From Cantharellus purpuraceus (taxonomy: Eukaryota > Basidiomycota > Agaricomycetes > Cantharellales > Hydnaceae), in NCBI GenBank assembly GCA_025174535.1, contig JALBUN010000005.1, positions 682,001 through 746,000 of the forward strand: a stretch of 64,000 bases of DNA. The letters are read 5' to 3'. A model generated the notes under the pieces. That model made no database searches. It was given only the letters and a program-made list of their open reading frames with translations, and was not told where the DNA came from. The position numbers and the translations under genes are program-made. This document shows, piece after piece, positions 11,005-21,272 of this stretch; position 1 is the first letter of the stretch, and every line of letters starts with the position of its first letter.

Positions 11005-12559
11005 TTACCTGGCGTCCACCTCCATACGATGGTCGTGCCTGGCATGGTGTGGTAGAGGCGGAGGAGGCGGAAATCCGCCACCGTTCGTCGGGGTCCCATC
11101 CCGAGGCGAAGGCGATACAGGAGCACGGCCTCGCTTGCCATTGGAAGCCATATCCAGATCATGATGAATCAGCTGCTCCGACTGTGGCCTGAAAACCACA
11201 CCCAAAAGTGCGTCGTCGTCAGTCGTTTCGGTATTCATACACACACCCGCGCCAACAACACACGCACCCGAATCCGCGCAAGAGACGGTCTACGCTGGCC
11301 TCCTTCTCCCGCCGCTCCTCCTTCTCCTGACGCTTCAACGTCTCGAGCTCGTCGTTTAACAAACCCTTTTCATCCAACACATACCTGCGCTTGTTTAATA
11401 CGCGGGTACCCGGAAGCGAGCGGCATCACATACTGATATTTAGCCTTCATAATGAGGTATTTTACCATGGCCTTGCTCCTGCCCCCCATTGCCTCCGCAT
11501 TATACGGCTTACCGCCATCCTCCTCGCCCGAACTCACACTCGCGGCGTCCTCCTCCTTTTGCTCAGGCAGTGCCACACCCTCCCTGGGCAGCAACGGCCT
11601 ATCCGCTGCACTGGCAGCCTCCGACCGCAACTTCATGGTGGAGCTGACAGAGGGCGCGGGCCGGTCATGAATGGCGGGATTGACGCGAAAGGTGTTGAAC
11701 CCCGAGTCGCGGAGGTTGGCGGACTGCGCGTAGGAGCGGTTGGCAAAGTTGTAGTGGGAGGGTGCAAAGGCCTCGTGGGGGTGGGGGTGGGGGTGCTGGT
11801 GCGGTGGTGGGGAGTGCGATCCGTGACGATCGGGGATGGGGGGCCGGGGCAATAGGGGTGGCGGGGTCATGGAGCGCTTGCGCTTGCGGTAGCCGCCTCG
11901 GGTGGGAGCAGGGGTGGCGATGTTGTGCTGCTGACGGAGATGCTTTGCACTGGACATGGGGAGGGTGAGTGAGACAAGAGCGACAGCAAGCCAGGTGCGT
12001 ACAGGGTGTCTGATCGCGTAAAGGACTTGTCGCACTCTAGAATAGGGGGGCGCTTGTGAATACAATCTACAGCGGACTCCGCGGCGAAAAGATGTATAGA
12101 GTAGCGTTACGTACCGGCAACGGAGCACACAAAAGGCTTCTCGCCGGTGTGTGAGCGACAGTGGGAGACGAGCGCAAAGCGCGAGGTCTGGACGAGCCCG
12201 CGCCGGGGACACGTCGCCCACTCGCAAGTGTAGCTCGACTTGTGTACGCCGATATGGCCTGTTGCCAAGGCGTCCCGTCAACATCACGCTCGACACCGGC
12301 ACACACGGCGCAAGCTGCGCTCACCGTTCTCGAGATGGTCCACGAGTCCGTGCACGTTGCTGAAGCGTTCGCCGCACTCGTCCCACTCGCACCGCAGGTT
12401 GGCCTGCACCAGATCCGATCTGCGCGCTGTCTCCGTGCTCTTCTCCGCCGCCGCATTCTGCTCCATCTCCGTCGACGCAGTGGGCTTGGCCGATGTCTCT
12501 GACGACGCAGGCGACGGCGAGCGCGATGCTGGAGACGTCGTCCCCTCCATTACCGCCAT
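11005..12559 (-). CDS. C2H2 zinc-finger transcription factor, 409 aa
   Basis: Six exons (12559-12325, 12258-12115, 12036-12003, 11949-11434, 11384-11268, 11188-11005) join in phase. There are three C2H2 fingers. Finger 1 has C57, C62, H75 and H80 or H84. Finger 2 has C90, C95, H111 and H115 with the linker HTGEKPF. Finger 3 has C123, C128, H141 and H146 (CDKSFTRSDTLAKHLRQQH). The junction GHIGVHKSSYTCEWATCP is typical of a conserved fungal factor. A Lys/Arg patch (GGYRKRKR) follows finger 3 and could be a nuclear signal. Next come His/Pro-rich and acidic stretches, a predicted coiled coil (LLNDELETLKRQEKEERR) and a Pro-rich end. The 49-bp intron at 11433-11385 also keeps a short open frame, so retention would truncate the protein. 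An in-frame ATG at 12625 would add 22 residues. Targets are unknown. Confidence 0.88.
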
Positions 12560-12696
12560 ATGTAAATCACCCCCCTTCCCTGCTTCCGTAAGCCGGCCTC
12601 CAACACAGCCCGTGTCCAGGAACATGGCCTCTGCCGCCACATTGCACTCGCAAAACGCATCTCATTTCCCTTTCACGTTGCTATATTACATGGCAA
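12560..12696 (-). promoter_or_regulatory. 137-bp spacer between cellobiohydrolase stop and C2H2 gene start
   Basis: Both genes read leftward. The cellobiohydrolase stop at 12697 and the C2H2 start at 12559 leave only 137 bp for the upstream 3' UTR and the downstream promoter. Upstream ATGs occur in this interval, including one in frame at 12625. Confidence 0.45.
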
Positions 12697-14808
12697 CTAC
12701 AGCGCAGGGTTCGCATTCTGCACAAGTGTCTCAAAGTAGCTCTGGAACCAGGTGCCCGCCTCGGGCGCAGGCTGCGCCGCGTCAGACTGCCCGCAGTCTG
12801 CACGCATGGCTGTTCAGTCTCTCCATGCACGGGCGAGCAAACGCCACTCACGTGTGTCATAGCGTGCAGCCATCGTGTCCGACGTGCCGTCACTCTCGCC
12901 GGGCGGCTTTACCCACTTTGCAAATCAAAGTTTCAGAAGAGGAGAATGTGCCTCGGAAATTCAAATACGAACCACAATCCTAATAATACCCGTTAGTCAA
13001 CGGAAAGAGGTAAAGCAGAAGGTCTACTGACGCGTCTATCAGCCTGTTCCCCGTGCTCGTCGTGGGGCGCATTCCGAGTCCAGCACCTGTCTCATGCTTC
13101 AGTGCAGAACATGGCGGTTCGCAGAGTGCACATTACCCTTCACATTGCACCTATTTGCAGCGACATTAGCATGTGCGACTCGACCACATCCCATGACACA
13201 TACCAGTCTCCTTCTGCAGTGCGTAATCCAGACACACCCGACCGGCCCTCTAAATCCACATCAATTTATACGCTATCAGACAACACCTACGAACGGCTCT
13301 CACGGTCGACAATAAAGTGCGCAGGGTAGTTGTTCTGGCTCAACAGCGGGGCCAGCGCATTGATATAGAGCTCCTCGTCATAGTTGGGGTTGGGTGCCTG
13401 CGCAGGGTCCTCAGGTCCACGGAGGAGATTGTAATTAGACACATCTGCAAGGCACATCAGTCTCCAGCCCCACTCAACCACCGCGAACACCTACCCGTCG
13501 CCAGCCCACGAACAACAGCCCCCGCTCCCGCTCCCGCCAAAATCTGCCCAAACAGCGTCGCAGCCGGCTGGATGTTCGCCGGCCACCCCAGCCACCCCGC
13601 GTGTCCCGCGTCCAGGTACAAAAACACGTTCGGCTGCTGCAGCTTGGAGATGGCGTACGACACGAGCGTCTTGTACGTCGACGCCGCGTTGGCGCATTTT
13701 TGGACGGACAGGTTCGTGACCAGGTTGGCGAGCCCGTCGGGTTCGACCACAAACACGACGCGCACCGTGGGGTATTCTGATACGAGCATACATACCATCA
13801 GCACGCGAGGGGTGAGTGTTACGGTCGTGAGTACGCACTGGCGACTTGTGCGGCAATGGCGTCAATGTACGCCTCGTACAGCGCCGCACCGCCGTTTGCG
13901 ATGCTGAATTCTCCCGCAGAGGACTCGGCGGCACAATCGCGGTCCGGGAGGTCGTAGATCACGGCTTGGACGAGCTGATTGCCTCCCGCGGCTGCGGCAG
14001 CAGCGAGGTACGTGCCCAGGGTGGGGACTTTTGCGGCTGTGGAAGGGATGATATGCGGCTGTGGCGTGCATGCAGGGTTCAAATGGGACTCACCGACGTC
14101 CATCCAGAAGAACACTTTGGCAAGGTGTTAGTGTGAGAAGTGGCGTGTAATGCACCATGTTCGCGCACCTGGGATTTTTTCTACTGCCGCGGCTTTCGTC
14201 GCAAGAGTCGGATCGGTGATACTGATCCTCTCATTAGTGCACGGTTCGGGGGAGGAATTCATACGTACTTGGCGACGGCCGCCTGGACCTCGGCTGGACG
14301 CAGAAAATGAGATAACACGACTGCCCAAAACGAACCAATGGCAGCTTACCGACGTATTCGGGGATCAGGAATACATTATATCCAACGTACGGGCTGGTCG
14401 TGTCCGTAGGCTGCGAGGAGGGGGCAGAGCTCGAGGCTGTTGATGAGGAAGACGTGGTTGGAGATGAAATGGGGGCCGTGGTGGGTTGCGTTGTCGTTCC
14501 ACTGACGGGCAGGCATTGCGAGTAGTATTCTGCCCCCGGGAATAATAGCTTTAGCACTCCCATGTGCGCAGAGCCAGGTGTACTTACGGTTGCTAACAGT
14601 GCACGTGGACCCAGTGGCACCTGAAATAACATATAAGCCAGATCGATACAACATGTCGCAAGTATACAAATTTTATGTACTCACACGTTGTCGGGCCAGC
14701 CCACCCAGTCCCACCGCATTGCCCCCATACGGGCGCAACACTCTGCGCACTAACGCGTAAGGCAAAGAAACCGACAGACACAGCAGCAGCAGCAGTGAGG
14801 GTCAACAT
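12697..14808 (-). CDS. cel6A: GH6 cellobiohydrolase II with N-terminal CBM1, 449 aa
   Basis: Fifteen exons join in phase: 14808-14685, 14620-14588, 14529-14350, 14293-14269, 14227-14169, 14114-14094, 14036-13839, 13776-13495, 13444-13304, 13249-13204, 13150-13137, 13086-13032, 12979-12973, 12915-12852, 12797-12697. Residues 1-21 are a signal peptide. Residues 22-60 are a CBM1 with the expected Trp, Tyr-Tyr and Cys pattern (WGQCGGTGWAGPTTC, QYYSQCLP). A Ser/Thr linker runs to about residue 97, followed by the GH6 domain. The enzyme is secreted and releases cellobiose from cellulose non-reducing ends. The proton donor Asp of YDLPDRDC is at about residue 179, with a helper Asp in FFWMD (146) and the Asp of ESDGTSD near 404. 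VKPPGES differs from the usual VKPGGEC. Exon 13 is 7 nt and supplies the residues before Trp396. No lesion is seen. Confidence 0.94.
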
Positions 14809-15694
14809 TGTGTCGTGCTTAGTAGTGGTAGCCACGTTTTGATTGGAGCAAAGAATAGAAAACGGATTTTTAACGCGAAGCGTTTGTTTTTAATGTGGCG
14901 TTTTCGCTATAAGAAGCTCAGAGCTTGATTCTTAGATGCGGGTGTTGCGATTGCATTTTTATACGGGTCCGTGTACCCCCGTGGATGGAGGATTTACGTG
15001 TTGACGTCTATTGGACCTCGCGAGTTGGGGTTGAAAAATATGAGTTCGCCGAGTATGTACCGCGCGGGTGCGAGGTCAGGCGGAAGTATACTGGCAACAG
15101 CTCCATGCATGGTCGACGGGGGCACCCAGTGATGCGGAGGGACGTCGGACAAGCGAGAGCGTGCAGTGTGCCGGGGTTTGACGCGTGGCCTATAGGACAC
15201 TAGTGTGATTCACGGGGAGTTGGATTTCCGAGGAGAATCAGGGAGAAGGTGCGGTTTCCGATGTTTCGCCAGACGTTTCTCCATCTGATGATTGTGTCAG
15301 AGGTCGGAGATGAAATGGACTTGGGAGCCGCGGTGATGCTACTGTAGCCTGCAGGGCACTGAGGGGAGTCAAGGTGCACTGTGTCGGCCAACGACGAACC
15401 TTGCTAGGCTAGAAGTAACATTTGGGAAGTTCAGGGCCTAAAAAGTTTACATATCACAAGCAGCTCAGGCTAGGGGCGTCGAACGACTCACGTGCACTGG
15501 CACCTATATTTCATCACTAACTTGTGGAGTTCGACATGTAGGGGTAGTTCTTGCCGTCTGTCTCTTTCATACCAACAATAAGTTGCCACGTCATACCTCT
15601 AGCTGCCTTTTGTCTGAGCAACCGATGAGACACCAACAACCAGTGATGTGAATGGCGAGGGTGAGCGCATTTGGCAGATGTCTTTAATCTTCGA
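14809..15694. other. upstream region of the cellobiohydrolase gene, no other gene supported
   Basis: On the minus strand it contains a CCAAT element about 35 bp before the start (14842-14846) and a possible TATA-like CTTATAG about 105 bp before it (14912-14918). Short frames at 14925-15203 (plus) and 15200-15391 (minus) show no family features. Gene-like composition fades from about 15,450 onward. Confidence 0.4.
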
Positions 15695-15976
15695 CCTATG
15701 TTGCCTCAAGAGGTTCATCCATTGTCTGATGTCAGTAATTGTGAGTTGTTTTTATAGTGTCATGTCCAAGAAATTATGATGTTATGTACAGGCATTGCGG
15801 TGTACATAAGGGAAGGAATAAGATTTCATATATGAAATTCTAGTGCCTTCCCAATGCCAATTAACCTATGTTTTCTCAACATGGTCATCCATTGTCTGAT
15901 CCCAGTAAATGTGTGTTGTTTGTCTTTGCAGTACCAATCATAACCAAGAAAATATGATGTATATATACAGGCATTA
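15695..15976. repeat. diverged tandem duplication (two copies, about 105 bp each)
   Basis: 15695-15797 and 15865-15976 share an ordered set of words: CCTATGTT, GTTCATCCATTGTCTGAT or GGTCATCCATTGTCTGAT, CAGTAA, GTTGTTT, CCAAGAAA, ATGATGT and ACAGGCATT. They are similar but clearly diverged, with a 67-bp spacer. No coding potential is seen. Confidence 0.6.
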
Positions 15977-16072
15977 TATACAGGTCCTTAAATATGTATT
16001 TGTATATACAGCAACTTTCATGAGAGTATGTTGTGAACTCTGGGATATCCCCTGGTATTCATTGATTTTATT

Positions 16073-16593
16073 TGTTATGACTATATTCATTAATGCCCAG
16101 ATCCCTGTCTGATCCACCCAGATCCCTGCACATACAAATTCTATACTCCATTTGGAAATTGACATGTCTCCATTAGTCTGTCCAATCATCACCACCGTTC
16201 CCACCCATCCATCTCCAGTTCTGCTGATGCATCAGCATCACCATAGGAACCTGGACACCCATCCCCATCAGACTTGGACATACTCATGTAAGGCCGTCAG
16301 CCTTGGAGACTTCTCACCAGAGTAATTATTATTAGATTTCAAATATGTATTCAAGTCATGCTGCTGGGGACTTCATTCCCCAGTTTGAATATTGAATCAT
16401 GTCTAGGTCCTAAGTCTGATCCAAACTAGTTAAAGTCCTACTCCATCTCCAAAATCTCAGATACCAGTATTAGTGAGGGTGCAGCACATAAGCTAAAGCC
16501 AAGTCCATCTTGATCACCATGACCCACTCTGACTCCAGCTCCATCTCAATTCCAACTTCAACTCTGACCTCCCATCAGACCTAGTGCGTAACA
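16073..16593 (+). mobile_element. LTR-A copy (solo or one end of an element)
   Basis: This is a 521-bp LTR of family A, from TGTTATGACTATATTC to CTAGTGCGTAACA, in plus orientation. It lacks a matching 5-bp duplication (ttatt on the left, gttgg on the right). On the right it abuts a family B integrase fragment, so one boundary has been rearranged. The CpG sites are largely lost. Confidence 0.8.
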
Positions 16594-16754
16594 GTTGGAT
16601 TGGATATCAGCATGGAGTGTATCAACATCCATAGTGATGGCTGCTCAGAGGACTAGGGAGTAGAACATTGTGGCTCAGAGGGAAGTGGTTAACTGTTCAT
16701 TAGTGAACACAGGCCTAAGATTAGGTGGATTTACTGCTGCATAATCATTCCTAC
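16594..16754 (-). pseudogene. family B pol fragment (end of RNase H / start of integrase)
   Basis: The minus strand matches the stretch of element B1 around 58,900-59,050 (words GGATTGGATATCAG, GGTTAACTGTT and GCTGCATAATCATT). It is separated from the rest of element B2, which stops at 42,730 in a polypeptide position that this fragment continues. The separation is explained by LTR-B insertion plus the 18,739-43,644 inversion. Confidence 0.75.
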
Positions 16755-17304
16755 TGTTACATCCTGTAACACCAAGTCCAATCTCCAGGCTTGTTAAATG
16801 CTGAGACTGCTATGAGGGGTTCAATAGAGTAACCAGAGTTTGGCTGCTAGTGACAAAGGGGATGGGACTTTACTGTTCCAGTTCAACTGGAGACAGGGTG
16901 GGGACAAATACTATTGAGTTGGATCAAGTGGACTTGGCTTCAACTTGTGTGTTGCGCCCCCTTGGATTGTTGGTCCAATATTTTGGAGTTTGGAGTATGG
17001 AGTTGGATCAAGGATCCAGAGTTCAACTTGTCAAGAGGGTACTTGTCAAGAAGCTAATTTAGTCGATATATGAACTACTGTAATAGACAGAGAGTAGCCT
17101 GTATAAGTAGGTGGAGAATTGAATGCTAAACTAAAACAATAAAACAATAAGACAGATATGGAGTACAACATGGAAAGGAGTTTGAAGTTTGGACCCAAGT
17201 CCGAACTATACTAAGCAATATAAAAGTAGAGGTTTGTTGTAACCCATAAGAAGAAACTACTTATAAGGAGAACAATAAAAGGAGTTTGGGGTTGATGGAG
17301 GTGG
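16755..17304 (-). mobile_element. two nested LTR-B fragments, both cut by the inversion
   Basis: 16755-16791 is the first 37 bp of an LTR-B (TGTTACATCCTGTAACACC), plus orientation. At 16792 a second LTR-B begins in reverse (TGTTAAATG) and runs to 17304, where LTR-G interrupts it. The 5 bp before it (aggct, 16787-16791) equal the complement of agcct at 43551-43555, next to the other half of this LTR at 43556-43644. The host LTR's remainder is 42731-43555. Confidence 0.8.
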
Positions 17305-18738
17305 TGTTTTGGAACCTGCAAAATTATGGTGTTAGGGCAAACTCTAAATCACCACAATTCCGTGAATGAACAGCTGAGAAGAATATCAAACCCTGCTGCA
17401 GCACAACTCCAGAAACAATTTAACGTTTGTACTTTGGTTACAATCCTTTGTATTGGTCAATGCAGACTATACGCAGAAAGGTAATACGTTTCTTAGCAGC
17501 AAGAAATGAATAAGACTTCCAGAGTCTAGAGTTCACGGACGCTTAGGGGTCCAGATATTCCAAAAAGAGGGGAATGCACTTAGAGGCTAAAGGAAGTAGG
17601 TGGATGAATCCAACCGTCCAACCAGTGGCACTCAGAAGCGGGTAACAGCAATGTGTGAAGTAGTCTAGCAACTGCTTCACACGAGTTCAAGATCCTAATG
17701 CTCTGCAAAGGCAGTACACACTAGTAACTTAAACAAGAGCACTAATGGCAGGACTATTGACAGACAATCTCACCCTGTAGATTCATAGTCACGTGAGGCA
17801 GATACTACACTCATGCCCAAAGCAGGAATATCACTACTTCGAGTGCAATCAAGTACAGTTACACAACTGTAAAAGATCCTTGAACTGGTAATCAACAGTT
17901 ACTGAGATAGAGGATGACACTGTATGTCACTCTAGTCACACTGGTGTGCAGAAGATGGGTAGAATATGATGGATATATCTCTATTTCAGAGGCAGAATGG
18001 CCTCCTTATATATTGTATTTACAGGGGCTGACTAATGGTTCTGGAATATTCTACCTATTAATAGATGGAAGCTACTGGAAGGTTGTGGAAGGTGGAAGAA
18101 AGGGGTAGAATATTCCAAGCCAATCACAGGTTCTGATCACTGGACTAACACTGACCAGGAGCTGAATAATGGTTCTGGAAAGATCTATCTAATAATAGAA
18201 GGAAACAGCTAGAATGTTATGGAAAGGGGGTAGAATATTCCAAGGCAATCACCTGATTTGATCACCCATCAGCTGATTTGATCCCTGAACTAGGCACTGA
18301 TCAGGCAAAAAGAAGGGTGTCCACCCTGTTTTCTGCACTGGTTTGGACAGCCATGGATAGCCACATGTCATGTGATGATCTGCATGGAAAATAGTGCCCT
18401 GAGAGGCTGTGGTTGTCAAGTTAGAGAATATTTATTGATCAGAGACATCTGAGCTTGAATTCAGGCCGAATGCCTGGTCCAAAGGTGGATAGCCGGCTGT
18501 GTGAAGGTTTGTGGGCGCCTATGGGTCCACAACTGTAGCACAGCAGAAATAAATGATTCTGGGCTGAGTTCTGCATGGAATATTCCTGGAAAAATATGGA
18601 AAAATAGAGAATATTTGAATAAGTCCATTCCAGGTACAAGCATCAAATATATGCTGATATTTAGGAATGGAAAAGCAAAGAATAGCACATTGGTGCTGCA
18701 TAAATGGAATTTGATAGGGAAAAGGTGGTTCCCATACA
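17305..18738 (-). mobile_element. LTR-G, left copy (1,434 bp)
   Basis: Read on the minus strand it runs from TGTATGGGAACC to GGTTCCAAAACA, so it starts TG and ends CA with a short terminal inverted repeat (GGAACC/GGTTCC). A TATA-like TATATAAGG lies on the minus strand near 18010. It is an almost identical inverted copy of 43,645-45,078, with the same length. The flanks do not match each other: GGTGG (complement CCACC) at 17300-17304 and CTCAG (complement CTGAG) at 18739-18743. Each flank instead matches one flank of the right copy, the mark of recombination between the two copies. Confidence 0.9.
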
Positions 18739-18940
18739 CTCAGGGTTGTACGGACCAAAATTGGTCCGAAGTTCGGAGATGAAGTCGGAGTAGTCCTCTG
18801 ACCATATCGGGTCATTGGAGTCATCCATGAGCGCTGGCTCGAAGTAGTCCAGTGTGGTGCCCTTGAGATAGGACATGGCGAAGGTAACCTTTGCCCGATC
18901 GGATGTGAATGTGTTGGGGCGATCGTGGAAATTCAACCGG
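18739..18940 (-). pseudogene. element A3 gag, middle segment
   Basis: The minus strand reads NFHDRPNTFTSDRAKVTF, AMSYLKGTTLDYFEPALM and SDFISELRTNFGPYNPE, a gypsy gag capsid segment. It ends at an LTR-G at 18738 and continues in sequence at 45,079 (EADAENEL). Its upstream side is broken by LTR-C (18941-20363), beyond which gag resumes at 20364. Confidence 0.88.
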
Positions 18941-20363
18941 TGACGAGCCAGGACGCATCGAGGACGTATATCGAACCACTCTGACAGTCCAACTCCGCCA
19001 GCGTCTTTTCATACCAACCTTTAAATAGCGCCACAACTCCCTCTCCACCTCAGTCTCTAATTCTAGCCATCGATCGTCACTTGTGTTTCATTGCCATTGA
19101 TCATTATCAGCCTTCAATTCACACTGATCCTTTCATCATCATTCACATGGCTTCCAATCCTATTCCCCTCTCCAACATCTCTTCTAATAATACGTCACAC
19201 TGGTCTCTGGACACAGAGGACTATCAAAAATACGCCGAGCTCCATGGACATGTTAAGCCACCTCCATGTGTCAAAATACTTCCAAAACTCTTTCAACGTC
19301 CAAGATCCCCACCATGTCTCTCTTATGCCATTGGTGATCCCATATTCTTTCACAATTCCGTTGAACCATATACATTCCTCAGCATTTCACCTCTATATCA
19401 TAACACGGATAGACGAGTCGAACGTGAGGTAGAATTTCAGTCGCCATCGCCGACCTATCCTCCCACTTCAATCCAACTCAGGTTACATTGTGTCAGGCAA
19501 AGGGACCGAATACCCTTGGAACGGGATACCATATGGAGACATATCACTAAGACAATAAGGAGTATTTGTTGTGGATGCTGACTGAAGTCCTCATGTGACT
19601 CAGGGTCAATTTACCTTCAGAGCCGTATGGAAGATGGTATTGGTGGATGTTTCTATTGTTCTTTTATATGACTCACCCCTGTTTCATCTTTTAATTCATT
19701 CATACATGACTTACTCATCCTTGTTCTATTTTTGGTTCTTTTATTACTCATCACCCCCTATTCTTACAAAGATTACCCCTATCTGTCGCTTCATTTCTCC
19801 ATGATTTCCCCATTAGTAGTTCAACTTCACATGCTTCGTCAGCTGGCTTGATCAGCATTTCTTGCATCATATTGCATCATTTGCTCTTCATATTGTGTCG
19901 TTGTGCCCTGGGGATTTGTATATAAAAGGGCACTAGTTTTCACCTTTGCAAGGAATCAACAGGTTTTCAGCCAATGCTCTAAAGTCAAAGTCCACGCTCT
20001 AAGTCTACACTCTATGCTCTACATCACAATCCATCATCTCTACACTAAGGTAAAGCACCTTGGTTCCACGATCAGATTTCCCTCCTCCACCAAGAGGTCG
20101 CTTCTCTTGAAACCAGCTTTCGCGTACCTCCCAACCGGGCTATCCATTGTCATCCAGTCACAGAGCACAATCAGCCATCGGGACCGACCTTTTGCTCCCA
20201 TCCTCATCCAACCACAGAGCACTATTCCACTTCCCTGTTATTAAGTGCTACCTCTACCCCTCGACCTGATTGATCTTTGGAGTGCTGAACAACTGCGTTA
20301 CACACTGTTTGCTAGGACCGTTGCACGCAGGCTTATAGGATCTATTCCTTAAGTGAACCGACA
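18941..20363 (+). mobile_element. LTR-C copy 1 (1,423 bp), inserted in A3 gag
   Basis: It runs from TGACGAGCCAGGACGC to GTGAACCGACA, flanked by ccgg (18937-18940) and ctgg (20364-20367), a 4-bp duplication with one C-to-T difference. A TATAAAA box is at 19921-19927. TG...CA ends, size, TATA position and duplication suggest a solo LTR of a third retroelement; no internal region of it is in the window. Its upstream half carries the open frame at 19147-19581. Confidence 0.8.
19147..19581 (+). CDS. 144-aa open frame inside LTR-C, unknown function
   Basis: The frame starts MASNPIPLSNISSNNTSHW and ends RSICCGC. It is rich in Pro, Ser, His and Ile and shows no membrane segment, signal peptide or known motif that I recognise. 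The same frame with the same length is intact in copy 2 (21455-21889) and is truncated by a CGA-to-TGA change in copy 3 (32961-33326). It lies upstream of the TATA box, in the part equivalent to U3. Whether it is translated is unknown; conservation of an open frame between diverged copies argues it was once under selection. Confidence 0.5.
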   Translation: MASNPIPLSNISSNNTSHWSLDTEDYQKYAELHGHVKPPPCVKILPKLFQRPRSPPCLSYAIGDPIFFHNSVEPYTFLSISPLYHNTDRRVEREVEFQSPSPTYPPTSIQLRLHCVRQRDRIPLERDTIWRHITKTIRSICCGC

Positions 20364-20648
20364 CTGGCATTGCACCAAGAATGGCTGGAGCTTGCGTGGA
20401 TCGGAACCATCGAATGGGTTGGGTTCTCGGACCTTGGTCCGGGACTTAGGGGCTTGTGGGTTACGGATGCTGCTGGCGAGCAGGGAGATGGCTTGCGCCA
20501 GATTTGGAGAGGGCAGGGTGTCATCTTCTTCATTGACGGCCTCTATGTGGTCCGTTGGTTCTTCGACGACCTCGGGGATGGTGTCGATGCTGGGGGTGGG
20601 TACCTTGACGATTCGTGCGCGTTCGGAATTGGTGGTGGATCGTGGCAT
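20364..20648 (-). pseudogene. element A3 gag, N-terminal segment
   Basis: Starting at the ATG at 20648 (MPRSTTNSERARIV), the minus strand encodes an acidic N-terminal region, NLAQAISLLASSI, and EPNPFDGSDPRKLQPFLVQC, matching gag of A1 (29657-28539). It is interrupted by LTR-C after FLVQCQ. The start codon lies 33 bp inside the 5' LTR edge. Confidence 0.88.
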
Positions 20649-20666
20649 TGGTAGGAGTGAGTATGG

Positions 20667-20680
20667 CAGTTTGAATATAC
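20667..20680 (-). promoter_or_regulatory. primer-binding site of A3 (self-priming type)
   Basis: Immediately inside the 5' LTR the leader reads (minus) GTATATTCAAACTG. It is not complementary to a usual tRNA 3' end (no TGG start). It is complementary to CAGTTCGAATAT of the LTR (51612-51623 in the partner LTR) apart from one CpG-type difference. That LTR sequence lies about 34 bp after a TATTTAA box, near the expected RNA start. Confidence 0.65.
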
Positions 20681-21272
20681 TGTTACACACTAGGTCCGAT
20701 TGGGGTCAGAGATTGGATTGGAGGTTGGGTCAGAGGTTGGGTCAGAGGTTGGGTTGGAGGTTGGGTTGGAGGTTGGGTTGGAGGTTGGGTTGGAGGTTGG
20801 GTCGGAGTCGGAGTACGTCGTGGGGGTCGGAACGGACTTGGCTTCAGCTTATGTGCTGCGCCCTCACTAATACCGGTGTCTGAGATTTCGGAGACGGAGT
20901 ATGACTTAGAGAGTTAGGATTGGACTTAGGAGCTAGGCGTGATTCAATATTCGAACTGGGGAATGAAGTCCCCAGTTGGGCAACTTAAATACATTTTCGA
21001 AATCTAATAATAATTACTCCGGTGATGGGTCTCCAAGGCCGACAGCCTTATGTGAGTATGTCCGAGTCCAATGGGGATGGATGTCCAGGTTCCTATGGTG
21101 ATGCTGATGGTGATGCATCAATCGGAACCAGAGACGGATGGGTGGAATCGGCGGTGACAATCGGACAGGTAATGGAGACGTAGTGGTTTCCAAATGGAGT
21201 ATAGATTTCATATGTGTGGGGATCTGAGGGGATCGGACGGGGATCTGGGCGTTAATGAATATAGTCATAACA
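20681..21272 (-). mobile_element. 5' LTR of element A3 (LTR-A, 592 bp)
   Basis: On the minus strand it runs TGTTATGACTATATTC to TAGTGTGTAACA. It keeps many CpG sites (CCGATTGTC, GCGTGATTC, TTCGAAAT) and closely matches the LTR at 51,330-51,853 rather than those of A1 or A2. A 12-bp tandem unit (GGTTGGGTTGGA-like) occurs more times here than in the partner LTR. On the right it is followed by atata (21273-21277), the complement of tatat at 51854-51858. Confidence 0.88.

Noticed and set aside
11370..12302. A 310-codon minus-strand frame as a single-exon gene
   Set aside because: Its first third is outside the exons of the C2H2 gene (finger linker in another frame) and its end reads through the 49-bp intron; only the middle is coding.
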